Assembly: GCA_963797565.1 (NCBI GenBank)
Contig: CAWCPM010000019.1
Location: forward strand, 1 to 37,018
DNA from: JAICYJ01 sp963797565
GTDB taxonomy: Bacteria; Actinomycetota; Thermoleophilia; Gaiellales; JAICJC01
Direction: 5' to 3'
Length of the DNA stretch: 37,018 bases
The notes beneath the pieces were generated by a model that was not told the DNA's origin, made no database searches, and saw nothing but the letters and a program-made list of their open reading frames with translations. This document shows, one piece after another, positions 8,096 through 16,447 of the stretch (within the stretch, counting starts at the first letter, position 1; the number at the start of each line of letters is the position of its first letter). The position numbers were made by a program, and so were the translations under genes.

Positions 8096-9319
8096 ATGCA
8101 ACGTTTGCCAAAACAGGTCGCGGCGGTGACCGCGGCTCTGGCGCTGGCGGTCGCAGCCGCCAGCTGCGGATCGAGCTCGTCCAGCTCGTCCAGCACGCCG
8201 TCGTCGGGCGGGGCCGCCGTGCCGTAGGTCGATGTCACCAAGTTCACGGCCGACTACGCGGTGATGAAGACCCTGCAGGGCCTCGCGGCGCAGGGCAAGG
8301 GCAAGATCGGCGTGCTGCTGCCCGACACCACCACGTCGACCCGGTACGTCCAGTACGACGCGCCGAACCTGACGAAGGCCTTCGAGGCCGCAGGGCTGTC
8401 GTCCAGCGACTTCAAGATCACCAACGCCCAGGGCAGCGTGTCGACGATGCAGCAGCAGGCCGAAGCTGACATCACCGACGGCGCCTCCGTGCTGCTGATC
8501 GATCCGATCGACACCGGATCCGGCGCAGCCATCGAGAAGAACGCCGAGGCCAAGGGCCTCAAGGTGATCGACTATGACCGCCTCGTCCTGGGTGGCCCCG
8601 CCGATCGGTATTACGTCAGCTTCAACAACGTCCAGGTCGGCAAGCTGATCGGCCAGGGCGAGATCTCGTGCATCAACGCATGGGGCGTCAAGAATCCCAA
8701 CATCCTGATCATGGACGGCGACCCCACCGACAACAACGCGAAGCTGTTCGCCCAGGGCTACAACGGCGTGCTGGATCCGAAGTTCGCCGACGGCACGTAC
8801 AAGAAGGTCGGCGAGCCGACCGGCACGTGGGATCCGCCGACGGCCCAGACCTTGTTCGAGCAGCAGTACACGGCGCACCCGAACATCAACGCCGTGGTCA
8901 CACCGAACGACTCCAACGCCGCGGCCGTGATCGCTGCGCTGAAGAACAAGAAGATCCCGCCGAAGACGTTCCCGACCACCGGTCAGGATGCGGGGCTCGA
9001 GGGTCTGCAGAACATCCTCGCGGGTTACCAGTGCGGCACCGTCTACAAGCCGTACTTCCTCGAGGCGCAGGCCGCGGCAGCGCTGGCCCTGTACCTGCGG
9101 GCCGGCCAGACGCCGCCGTCCACGCTGGTCAACTCGACCACCAAGGACTCCACGATCGGCGCCGACGTCAAGTCGGTCTACACCCCGCCGACCTGGGTGA
9201 CCGTCGACAACATGAACGACACGGTCGTCAAGGACGGCAAGGTGACGGGTGATGTGACGGTGAAGCAGCTGTGCTCGGGTGGTCTCCAGAGCGCCTGCAG
9301 CGCTGCGGGGATCCAGTAG
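8096..9319 (+). CDS. Sugar ABC transporter substrate-binding lipoprotein, XylF-like, with internal amber codon
   Basis: A periplasmic-type binding protein of about 407 residues that would capture a sugar, possibly xylose or another pentose, and deliver it to the permease. A Shine-Dalgarno (GAAGAAGGGG, 8081-8090) precedes ATG 8096. The signal peptide ends in a lipobox, AAAS-Cys24, followed by a Ser-rich linker. A TAG at 8225-8227 then interrupts the frame; beyond it the same frame continues as an intact type I binding fold, with IGVLLPDTTTSTRY, IDPIDTGSG, GDPTDNNAKLF, VVTPNDSNAAAVIAAL and TTGQDAGLEGLQNI segments. CAG (Gln) to TAG is the simplest explanation. Followed by a very strong hairpin, then the ATPase and permease genes. 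Confidence 0.85.
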
Positions 9320-9326
9320 CACTACT

Positions 9327-9369
9327 CCCGCCCCGGGGCCGTCGCCTGACGCGGCGGCCCCGGGGCGGG
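9327..9369 (+). other. Strong GC stem-loop between binding-protein and ATPase genes
   Basis: The arms 9327-9345 and 9351-9369 form 19 base pairs (18 Watson-Crick plus one G-U) around the 5-nt loop CTGAC. It begins 7 nt after the binding-protein stop. There is no U-run. By analogy with intercistronic hairpins of other importer operons it may protect the upstream mRNA or dampen read-through, so more binding protein than ATPase is made. Confidence 0.7.
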
Positions 9370-9403
9370 TACCATCGCAACCAACGGTCATGGATTTCAC
9401 GCT

Positions 9404-10205
9404 TTGAGCACAGAGACAGAGACCCAGCCGCTGCTGCGGCTTGACCACGTCTCCAAGAACTTCGGGCCTGTACAGGCGTTGTCCGACGTCAACCTGGAGC
9501 TGCGGGCCGGCGAGGTGACGGCGCTGATCGGTGACAATGGCGCCGGCAAGTCGGTCACCATCAAGACCATCTCGGGGATCCATGGTCCGGACTCCGGCCA
9601 GATCTACTGGGAGGGCCGGCCGGTCAGGATCCGCACGCCGCGCGAGGCGGCGGCGTTGGGCATCGAGACCGTGTTCCAGGATCTCGCGCTCTGCAACAAC
9701 CTCGACATCGTCCAGAACCTGTTCCTGGGCCGCGAGCGCACCAACCACGGCATCACGCTGGACGAGGAGGCGATGGAGAAGTCGGCGGCCGAGACGCTGG
9801 CCAGCCTGGCGGTGACCACGGTGCGCTCGATCCGCCAGCCCGTCGCGTCGCTCTCCGGCGGGCAGCGCCAGTCGGTGGCGATCGCCAAGGCGGTGCTGTG
9901 GAACACCAAGCTCGTGATCATGGACGAGCCGACGGCGGCCCTGGGCGTGGCCCAGACGGCGATGGTGCTCAGCCCTGGTCAAGCGCCTGGCCGATCGCGG
10001 CCACGCGGTGATGCTGGTCTCGCACAACATGAACGACGTGTTCGAGGTGGCCGACCGGATCGCGGTGCTGTTCCTGGGCCGCGTGGTGGCGGTGCTGCCC
10101 GCCGCCGACCTCGACCGCCAGATCGCCGTCGACCTGATGACCACGGGCCAGTCGACGCGCCTGTCAACCAACGGCCACGCCGCGAAGGAGCCGGATCGCG
10201 CATGA
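9404..10205 (+). CDS. Sugar ABC transporter ATP-binding protein, single-domain (frameshifted as read)
   Basis: An ATPase of about 266 residues that powers the neighbouring permease. Walker A GDNGAGKS, Q-loop VFQDLAL, signature LSGGQRQS, Walker B LVIMDEPTAAL and the switch His in VSHNMNDV are all present. One extra C in the CCC at 9973-9975 moves the frame after TAMVL; removing it restores LVKRLADRGHAVMLVSHN. It has only one nucleotide-binding domain, unlike the two-domain XylG/RbsA proteins, resembling the FrcA type. The start is TTG 9404 with no evident Shine-Dalgarno. It overlaps the permease gene by ATGA at 10202-10205, so translation is coupled. Confidence 0.85.
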
Positions 10206-11512
10206 GCGAAGTCGAGGATCCGACACCCGCAACGACCGAAACGGGCGAGCACGACGAGCAGATGACCGCAGCCGCGGCCCGCAAGGCCGAGCTGGCGCTC
10301 CCGCCGGACATCGCCGCCGATTCCATCTCCGGCTACGTGCGCACGTCTCTGGCACGGGTCAGGGCCGGCGAGAGCGGTGTGCTGCCGGTCGTCGGTGGGC
10401 TGCTGCTGATCTCGATCCTGTTCCAGTCGTTGAACGGCAACTTCCTGACCGCGGGCAACCTGGTCAACCTGCTGGTGCAGGCGGCGGTGTTCAGCCTGCT
10501 GGCGATGGCCGAGATCTTCGTGCTATTGCTCGGGGAGATCGACCTGTCGGTCGGCTTCGTGGCCGCCATCTCAGGGGCGTTCATGGCCACCCGGATCAGC
10601 CCCGCCCACGATTGGCCATGGCCGCTGGCGGTGGCCGTCGCGCTGCTGATCTGTGCAGCCATCGGCCTGCTGCAGGGCTCGATCATCACTCGCATCGGTC
10701 TGCCCTCGTTCGTGGTGACCCTGGCCGGCCTGCTGTTCTGGCAAGGCGTGCTGCTCAAGATCCTCGGGTCCGGCGGCAGCCAGCCGATCAACAACCAGGC
10801 CATCAACGACATCGCCAGCCGCGCCTTCACCCCCACCGTCGGCTGGATCCTGATGCTGGTGCTGGTCGGGCTCTACGCCGCGATGGTGTGGAGACGGGAC
10901 GCGAAGCGCCGCAAAGCCGGGCTGGTGGCACCGCCGCCGCGCGTGACGCTGCTCAAGATCGCGGGAGCGCTGGCGGCGGGCGTGGCGCTGCTGCTGCTCT
11001 GCAACACGAACCGCGGCATCCTCGTGCCGATCAGGGGCGTACCCTGGGTGGTGCTGCTGGTGCTGGCCGTGCTCGTGATCTGGACGTTCGTGCTCGGGCG
11101 CACGAAGTTGGGCCGCTACATCTATGCCATCGGTGGCAACGCCGAGGCCGCCCGCCGCGCCGGCGTCGACGTGATGGGAGTCCGCACGGTCGCATTCGTG
11201 CTGTGCTCGTTCACGGCCGGCATCGCCGGCATCGTCTACGCCTCGCGGCTGCAGTCGATCTCCACGGCGGTGGACGGCGGTACGCTGGTGCTCTATGCCG
11301 TCGCGGCTGCCGTGATCGGCGGCACCAGCCTGTTCGGCGGCCGCGGCAAGGCTGTGCACGGCGTGCTCGGTGGCATCGTGATCGCCGCCATCGACAACGG
11401 CATGGGCCTGGTCGGATTCCAGGCCTCGGCCCAGCTGATGGTGACCGCGCTGGTGCTGTTGGCAGCGGTCGTGATCGACGCGCTGTCGCGGCGCGGCCGA
11501 GTCACAACGTAA
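10202..11512 (+). CDS. Sugar ABC transporter permease, XylH/RbsC-like
   Basis: A 436-residue inner-membrane permease of the BPD_transp_2 family. A cytoplasmic N-terminal tail of about 60 residues rich in acidic and Ala residues is followed by about ten hydrophobic segments. Family marks include FSLLAMAEIFVLLLGEIDLSVG near residues 98-119, the GLPSFVVTLAGL segment, and the cytoplasmic coupling region GRYIYAIGGNAEAARRAGVDV that contacts the ATPase. A charged insertion (WRRDAKRRKAG) and an additional membrane pair in mid-protein match the longer XylH group rather than the short RbsC. Last gene of the importer operon. The sugar cannot be proven from sequence. Confidence 0.9.
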   Translation: MSEVEDPTPATTETGEHDEQMTAAAARKAELALPPDIAADSISGYVRTSLARVRAGESGVLPVVGGLLLISILFQSLNGNFLTAGNLVNLLVQAAVFSLLAMAEIFVLLLGEIDLSVGFVAAISGAFMATRISPAHDWPWPLAVAVALLICAAIGLLQGSIITRIGLPSFVVTLAGLLFWQGVLLKILGSGGSQPINNQAINDIASRAFTPTVGWILMLVLVGLYAAMVWRRDAKRRKAGLVAPPPRVTLLKIAGALAAGVALLLLCNTNRGILVPIRGVPWVVLLVLAVLVIWTFVLGRTKLGRYIYAIGGNAEAARRAGVDVMGVRTVAFVLCSFTAGIAGIVYASRLQSISTAVDGGTLVLYAVAAAVIGGTSLFGGRGKAVHGVLGGIVIAAIDNGMGLVGFQASAQLMVTALVLLAAVVIDALSRRGRVTT

Positions 11513-11552
11513 CGAAGCGGCGTCGAATCGCAGGGGCAGCCTGCCGCACCGG

Positions 11553-11558
11553 TACAGT
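11553..11558 (+). promoter_or_regulatory. -10 box TACAGT, DUF218 gene
   Basis: TACAGT lies 8 nt before the ATG at 11567, in the short gap after the permease gene, giving the DUF218 gene its own promoter. Confidence 0.45.
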
Positions 11559-11566
11559 CTCCGCCT

Positions 11567-12241
11567 ATGTTTCGTCGCCGGCGAATCCTGATAGCGCTTG
11601 GGCTGCTGGTGGCGGCGGTCGCACTGCTGTTCGTGCCGCTGCTCGTGATCCGGGTCGACACCGCCGGGGGACTCACCTCCGACCCGGCCGACGTCTCCCA
11701 CCATCAGGTCGCGCTGGTGCTGGGCGCCGGGTTGACCCGCCAAGGCACCCCGACCTGGTTCCTGGCCGATCGCCTGGACGCGGCTATTCGCCTGTACAAG
11801 ATGGGCAAGGTCGACGGCCTGCTGATGTCCGGCGACAACCACACCGCCAGCCACGACGAGCCCACCGCCATGCGCACCTACGCGATCGCCCACGGCGTGC
11901 CGGCCGCCGCCATCACGCTCGACTACGCCGGGTTCGACACCTACGACTCCTGCTACCGGGCACGCCACATCTTCGGGGTGCGCAGCGCCGTCGTGGTGAC
12001 CCAGAGCTATCACGCGCCGCGCGCCGTCTACCTGTGCCGGTCGGTCGGCGTGGACACCGACGCGTTGACCGTTCCCGACTGGGGCCGCGTGCCGGCTGCA
12101 AAGATGGTGCACTACCAGGCCCGCGAGGTGCTGGCCGACGTGAAGGCGGTGTGGGATGCCGACGTGACCAACCCCTCCCCCCGCTACCTGGGCGCGCACG
12201 AGCAGCTGCACCTGCAGCCGGCGGCCGTGGGAGCGGGCTGA
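11567..12241 (+). CDS. DUF218 / SanA-YdcF-like envelope protein
   Basis: A 224-residue protein with one N-terminal membrane anchor (residues about 7-27) and an extracytoplasmic DUF218 domain. SanA of E. coli, a relative, affects the envelope barrier to vancomycin, but the biochemical activity of the family is not settled. Family motifs are VALVLGAGL, the ADRLDAAIRLYKMGKVDGLLMSGDN block, DEPTAMRTYAIAHGVP, DTYDSCYRARHIFGV and VVTQSYHAPRAVYLC. The start is backed by the TACAGT box. The stop overlaps the next ATG by one base (TGATG, 12239-12243), so the two genes form an operon. Confidence 0.87.
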   Translation: MFRRRRILIALGLLVAAVALLFVPLLVIRVDTAGGLTSDPADVSHHQVALVLGAGLTRQGTPTWFLADRLDAAIRLYKMGKVDGLLMSGDNHTASHDEPTAMRTYAIAHGVPAAAITLDYAGFDTYDSCYRARHIFGVRSAVVVTQSYHAPRAVYLCRSVGVDTDALTVPDWGRVPAAKMVHYQAREVLADVKAVWDADVTNPSPRYLGAHEQLHLQPAAVGAG

Positions 12242-13075
12242 TGGCCACCAGCCGCGAGCGTTACCGGGCCGCGCGCGACGCCCGCATGGCGGAGCTGACG
12301 GGGCGGCCCACGTACCGTCGCACCCTCGGTCTCTGCACCGTGCCCGGGTTCGTGGTGGCCGTGATCGGGATCTTCACGGCGCCGCTCGTGATCGTCGTTG
12401 GGCTGATCGGGGCGCTGGCCGGGCCGCTCATCTACTACATGGTGCTGCGGTCGCAGGCGTCGAGCGCCGCCAAGGATCAGGTCATGCACCAGTGGGCGAA
12501 GGAGCACGGCTGGGAGTACCAGCCCTCACCGCCGCTGCCGACCGACGTCGCCTTCTGCCGGGACAAGCAGCGGATGGAGGCGACCGACGGCTTCTCGGGT
12601 CAGATCTGCGACGTGCCCGGGCTGATCTTCAACTTCACCTACTCCACGTTCGAGACACGCACCACGACCGACGGTCAGGGCCACATGACCACCTACACGG
12701 AGGAGGTGAAGCACCGCCACACGGTGCTGCGCCTGCGAGGTGGGCGCCGTTGCCGGCGTTGACACCGTGCAGCTGGCCGACCGCGGGATCGGGTTCCTGA
12801 ACAAGCTGGCGGCCGCCTTCGGACCGAGCCGCCAGGTCGAGACCGAGAGCGTCGAGTTCAACAAGCGCTTCTCGCTGATGGTCAACGACGGTGCCGACCA
12901 GGCGGCGGTGCTGCGCATATTCACACCGGCACTGCTGGTGCGCCTGATCAACAACGAGTTCCCCCAGACCACGTTCCAGTACGAGCGCGGCTCGCTGGCC
13001 TACGTGTGGGAGGACCAGTACGACGTCGAGGATCTCGAGGAGATCGAGGGCCGCGTTCCTCCGTGGGGCCGCTGA
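12241..13075 (+). CDS. DUF3137-like membrane protein (frameshifted as read)
   Basis: A protein of about 277 residues once an extra base near 12735-12740 is ignored; in frame as read it stops at 12762. Two adjacent hydrophobic segments lie at about residues 36-65, followed by a cytoplasmic-type domain. Strands such as GLIFNFTYSTFETRTTTD, then after the shift NKRFSLMVNDGADQAAVLRIFTPALLVRL and FQYERGSLAYVWED, resemble the layout of DUF3137 proteins, but I give this only as a resemblance. No function is known. It is translationally coupled to the DUF218 gene. The second part carries its own coding-like sequence, so the gene was probably intact in the organism. Confidence 0.6.
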
Positions 13076-13109
13076 CGACGGCGCTGCGCGAGGCCGTCGC
13101 TGCGATCCA

Positions 13110-13835
13110 CTAGCCCTTCAGCGGCGGGTGATACTCGTGCCCGCACGCGCCGGATGTGCAGTCGCGCACGATCCGGGCCACGTCGGCGGGCGTGTCCGCC
13201 ACCTGCAGCAGCTCCAGCTCGCCGTCCGTCACCTTGCCCTCCGCCGCCACGCGCCCGCGTAGCCACTCGAGCAGGCCGCCCCAGTATGCGCTGCCGTACA
13301 GCACCACCGGGAAGCGGTGGATCTTGCCGGTCTGCACCAGCGTGACCGCCTCGAACAGCTCGTCAAGCGTCCCGAAGCCCCCGGGGAACACCACGAACGC
13401 CTCGGAGTACTTGACGAACATGGTCTTCCGCACGAAGAAGTAGCGGAACTCCATCGACAGGTTGGCGTAGGTGTTGCCGTGCTGCTCGTGGGGCAGCTCG
13501 ATGTTGCAGCCGATCGAGACGCCGCCGGCCTCCGACGCGCCCATGTTGGCGGCCTCCATGATGCCGGGGCCGCCGCCGGTGATGACGCCGAAGCCCTCGG
13601 CCACCAGCAGCCGGGCGGTCTCGCGGGCGGCGGCGTAGGCGGGATCGTCCGCGGGCGTGCGGGCGGATCCGAACACGGCAACGGCCACGCCCACGTCGGC
13701 GAGCTGGTCGAAGCCCTCCACGAACTCGCCGGTGATGCGCAGGATCCGCCACGGATCGGTGTGCAGGAAGGTCGCGTCGTGACGCTGCAGCAGGTGCTCG
13801 TCGGCCGTGCCGCCGACGCGGGAGGAGTCCGTCAT
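13110..13835 (-). CDS. LOG-family (TIGR00730) Rossmann protein
   Basis: A 241-residue cytoplasmic protein of the LOG family, often annotated as lysine decarboxylase; characterised members are nucleoside 5'-monophosphate phosphoribohydrolases that release cytokinin-type or other bases. The two diagnostic motifs are present: GGGPGIMEA at about 87-95 and PGGFGTLDE at about 151-159, whose Arg/Glu partners (RKTMF, TLDEL) complete the active site. Residues 1-45 form an extension seen in the longer bacterial group. The start is supported by TAATCT 8 nt upstream. It is divergent from the corA gene across about 110 bp. Confidence 0.9.
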   Translation of the reverse strand: MTDSSRVGGTADEHLLQRHDATFLHTDPWRILRITGEFVEGFDQLADVGVAVAVFGSARTPADDPAYAAARETARLLVAEGFGVITGGGPGIMEAANMGASEAGGVSIGCNIELPHEQHGNTYANLSMEFRYFFVRKTMFVKYSEAFVVFPGGFGTLDELFEAVTLVQTGKIHRFPVVLYGSAYWGGLLEWLRGRVAAEGKVTDGELELLQVADTPADVARIVRDCTSGACGHEYHPPLKG

Positions 13836-13843
13836 CGCGGCTC

Positions 13844-13849
13844 AGATTA
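13844..13849 (-). promoter_or_regulatory. -10 box TAATCT, LOG-family gene
   Basis: TAATCT on the minus strand is 8 nt before the ATG at 13835. Confidence 0.45.
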
Positions 13850-13886
13850 CAGGCGTCGGCGCCGTTCTGCCGATAACCATGATGAA

Positions 13887-13900
13887 GCCCCACAAGGGGC
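13887..13900. other. Small stem-loop between two divergent promoters
   Basis: GCCCC-ACAA-GGGGC forms a 5-bp stem with a tetraloop, midway between the divergent LOG-family and corA genes. It could be an operator or a chance palindrome. Confidence 0.2.
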
Positions 13901-13932
13901 CTTGCCGCCTGCGCGGAATACCACCTGACAGG

Positions 13933-13938
13933 TACACT
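13933..13938 (+). promoter_or_regulatory. -10 box TACACT, corA gene
   Basis: TACACT lies 6 nt before ATG 13945. It supports that upstream start rather than the in-frame ATG at 13973. Confidence 0.5.
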
Positions 13939-13944
13939 TGCCGT

Positions 13945-14968
13945 ATGCCCGTGATGACGACCATGACTGCTGATGCCGAACCTGCGCCGGATCCCGAGGA
14001 CAGTCCGCAGGCGGCCGCGAGTTTCGCAGCGGCCGGACGTCGCGCGGACCGAGCCGCACGTTGCCGAGCTTGAGCTCGGCGGCGTCCGCTGGCTGAACAT
14101 CGAGACGCCGACGGCGGTCGAGACCGCATACCTGGCCGAGCACTTCGACTTCCACGAGCTGGACCTCGAGGACGTGCTGTCCACACGGCAGCGGCCCAAG
14201 ATCGACGAGTACGACGAGTACCTGTTCATGGTGCTGCACCTGCCGCGCTTCGATAAGACGATCGGCCGGCTGAACGCTGCCGAGCTGAACGTGTTCGTCG
14301 GCCCGGACTACGTGATCACGCTGCCCAACCACCCGCTGAAGCCGGTGGGCCGGCTGTTCACGCGCCTGTCGAACAACACGGAGCTGCGCGAGGAGTACTT
14401 CTCGAAGGGGTCGGGCTACCTGCTGTACGAGATCCTGTCCGAGTCGTTCGACTACTGCTTCCCGATCCTGGACAAGATCGGGTTCAAGCTCGACCGCCTG
14501 CAGAACGCGATCTGGGACGAGCGCAGCGAGGACGTGGCCCGCGACATCTCCAACGTCAAGCAGGAGGTGATCGCGTACCGCAAGATCATCAAGCCTGAGC
14601 GCTCGACGCTGCGGCTGCTGGAGCGCGCCCGTACCCGCTACCTGTCCGAGGACCTGGAGGTCTATTTCGACGACATCGTCGACTCGGCGGAGCGGATCTG
14701 GGACCAGCTCGACAACTACAAGGAGGTTGTCGAGGCGCTGGAGCAGACGAACGAGACCGTGATCGCCCACAAGCAGAACGACATCCTGCGGCTGCTGACC
14801 ATCTTCACCGTGATCCTGCTACCGCCGACCCTGATCGCCGGCATCTACGGCATGAACGTGCCGCTGCCGTTCCAGCACTCGCACCACGCGTTCTGGATCA
14901 TCGAGGGCGGCACGCTGCTGCTCGCGGTGGCGATGCTCTCGTTCTTCCGTCGCCAGCGGTGGCTGTGA
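13945..14968 (+). CDS. corA: CorA-family magnesium/cobalt channel (N-terminal frameshift as read)
   Basis: A CorA-type divalent-cation channel of about 340 residues. A large cytoplasmic domain begins near HVAELELGGVRWLNI and includes DVLSTRQRPKIDEYDEYLF and long charged helices. Two C-terminal membrane helices carry the pore-mouth signature YGMN (in GIYGMNVPLPF), and the protein ends in a basic tail. The TACACT box points to ATG 13945, giving an acidic N-terminus (MPVMTTMTADAEPAPDPED). That frame joins the CorA frame only if one extra base lies between about 14020 and 14060. The alternative ATG 13973 is in frame but starts with an unusual Arg-rich stretch that looks like an out-of-frame reading. 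Overlaps the HIT gene by GTGA. Confidence 0.85.
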
Positions 14969-15477
14969 CCGAGCGGCTCTGGGCGCCATGGCGCCTTGAG
15001 TACGTGGCGGGCGCCGGTGATGCGGGCGGCTGCATCTTCTGCGACAAGCCGGCGCTTTCCGACGACGACGCGCTGATCCTGCATCGCGGCCGGCATGCGT
15101 TCGCCGTGCTGAACCTCTACCCCTACGCCAACGGCCACCTGATGGTGGCGCCCTACCGCCACCTGCCCATGCCCGGCGACCTGAACGCCGACGAGCGGGC
15201 CGAGCTCTGGCAGCTGGCCGACGACGGGATCACCGCGCTGACCCTCGCCATGGCACCGCACGGCTTCAACTGCGGCATGAACCTGGGCCGGGCGGCCGGC
15301 GCCGGCGTCGAGGGCCACCTGCACATGCACGTCGTGCCGCGCTGGAACGGCGACACCAACTTCATGCCGGTGCTGGCCGACACGCGTGTCATGCCGGAGC
15401 ACCTGTCGCGCACGCTGGAGAAGCTGCGCGCCGCCTGGCCGGCCCGATCTACGCCTCCAACTGCTTCGTCATCGTGA
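14965..15477 (+). CDS. HIT-family nucleotide hydrolase/transferase
   Basis: A 170-residue histidine-triad protein of the branch common in actinobacteria, related to Ap4A phosphorylases and nucleotidyl hydrolases. The triad is His118, His120 and His122 in HLHMHVVPRW, and a CxxC pair (Cys23, Cys26) may bind zinc. The N-terminus RLWAPWRLEYV is typical of the group. The start GTG 14965 overlaps the corA stop as GTGA (14965-14968), so it is co-translated; GTG 14959 is possible. The last residues (PARSTPPTASSS) look poorly conserved and the 3' end overlaps the convergent GNAT gene by 29 bases, so a late frameshift cannot be excluded. Confidence 0.88.
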   Translation: MTERLWAPWRLEYVAGAGDAGGCIFCDKPALSDDDALILHRGRHAFAVLNLYPYANGHLMVAPYRHLPMPGDLNADERAELWQLADDGITALTLAMAPHGFNCGMNLGRAAGAGVEGHLHMHVVPRWNGDTNFMPVLADTRVMPEHLSRTLEKLRAAWPARSTPPTASSS

Positions 15478-15922
15478 TCGCCATCTCGGCCCAGCCCAGC
15501 GAGTTGTAGAGCCCGCGGGCGGGCGCGTTGCCGCCGAACACGTTCAGCGACAGGTGATGCAGGCCCCGGCGAGCCGCCTCGCGCTCGAACTCCAGCATCG
15601 CCGCCCTGCCGTAGCCGTGGCCGCGTGCGCCCTCGTCGATCTGGACGTCGTAGAGGAACGCCGTCAGCCTGCCATCCAGGTCACGCTCCGCGAACCACAG
15701 GAAGCCGACCGCCTGGCCGTCCGCCTCGATCACGTGCAGCCAGTGGCCCTTCGTCTGGAGACCCTCCGGCAGCACCGTCGCGAAGTCGCGTACGGCCTTC
15801 GCCGCCGCGTGCTCACGCTCCATGCCGCCGAACTCGACCATCTGGTGGACGTAGCCCTGCTCGCCCTGCTCCGCCCAGGCCGGGTACTCGTCCGCTCGCA
15901 TCGGCCGCAGCGTCACGCTCAT
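15449..15922 (-). CDS. GNAT acetyltransferase
   Basis: A 157-residue GCN5-type N-acetyltransferase that would move an acetyl group from acetyl-CoA to an amine; the acceptor is unknown. The CoA-binding loop is RGHGYGRAAM (about residues 99-108), preceded by the strand LYDVQIDE and followed by LSLNVFGGNAPARGLYNSLGW, the usual motif-B region. It is the second gene of a pair; its ATG overlaps the stop of the upstream GNAT gene as ATGA at 15919-15922. Confidence 0.88.
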   Translation of the reverse strand: MSVTLRPMRADEYPAWAEQGEQGYVHQMVEFGGMEREHAAAKAVRDFATVLPEGLQTKGHWLHVIEADGQAVGFLWFAERDLDGRLTAFLYDVQIDEGARGHGYGRAAMLEFEREAARRGLHHLSLNVFGGNAPARGLYNSLGWAEMAITMTKQLEA

Positions 15923-16440
15923 TCCGCCACCCGCTGAAACAGGATGTGGTCACGCCATGCGCCTGCGATCCGGAGGTAGGCGCGGGCGAGGCCGATGCGC
16001 TCGAACCCGTTCTTCTCGAGCACCCGCTGCGAGGCCACGTTGTCCACCAGCGTGCCCGCCTCCAGCCGGTGCATGCCCAGCGGCCCGAACGCCTGCTCGG
16101 CGGCCAGGGCGACCGCACGGGTGGCGACCCCACAGCCGTTGGCCGCCTGGGCGACGAAGTAGCCGAGGTTGCCCGACTGGAATACGGAACCCACCACGTT
16201 CCCGATTCCGAGCGTCCCCACCAGCTCGCCGTCGGCCTCGATCACGAACCTGTAGCGGGAGCCGGCGGCCCGCTGTGCCAGCGCATGCTCGACCTCGATC
16301 CGCTGGCCCTCGGCCGTGTAGAACTCGTCGGGGCGGATCGGATCGAACGGCGCCAGGAACGCCCGCTCGGACGCGTACAACTCCGCCAGCGCATCGACAT
16401 CGGCCAGCCGCACCGGCCGCAACTCGACCTGCTCTATCAT
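15919..16440 (-). CDS. GNAT acetyltransferase, RimJ/RimL-like
   Basis: A 173-residue GNAT protein of the RimJ/RimL group, whose known members acetylate ribosomal protein N-termini or small amines. Recognised from the N-terminal LRPVRLADVDALAELY, the strand GTLGIGNVV, LGYFVAQAANGCGVATRAV in the CoA-binding position (the loop is less canonical than QxxGxG), and HRLEAGTLVDNVASQRVLEKNGFERIG. ATG 16440 is chosen because longer versions would run over the divergent phosphomannomutase start at 16448. The start codon itself overlaps the -10 box of that opposite gene. Co-translated with the GNAT gene downstream. Confidence 0.87.
   Translation of the reverse strand: MIEQVELRPVRLADVDALAELYASERAFLAPFDPIRPDEFYTAEGQRIEVEHALAQRAAGSRYRFVIEADGELVGTLGIGNVVGSVFQSGNLGYFVAQAANGCGVATRAVALAAEQAFGPLGMHRLEAGTLVDNVASQRVLEKNGFERIGLARAYLRIAGAWRDHILFQRVAE
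16435..16440 (+). promoter_or_regulatory. -10 box TATCAT, phosphomannomutase gene
   Basis: TATCAT is 7 nt before ATG 16448. The same six base pairs contain the start codon of the divergent GNAT gene read on the other strand. Confidence 0.5.
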
Positions 16441-16447
16441 CGCCCCG

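Noticed and set aside
8225..8227. TAG read as pyrrolysine or another recoded residue
   Set aside because: The site lies in a flexible linker where no special residue is needed, and no recoding genes are in the window.
6171..10252. Long minus-strand open frames opposite the SDR, amidase and importer genes
   Set aside because: They are antisense to proteins with clear catalytic motifs and have Arg/Gly-rich composition without family features.
10612..12240. Plus-strand open frame running through the permease and DUF218 genes in another frame
   Set aside because: Only its last part (from 12241) is real; the rest is an Arg-rich out-of-frame reading.
13887..13900. Riboswitch (magnesium) before corA
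   Set aside because: The stem is tiny and lies upstream of the predicted transcription start, so it would not be in the mRNA.
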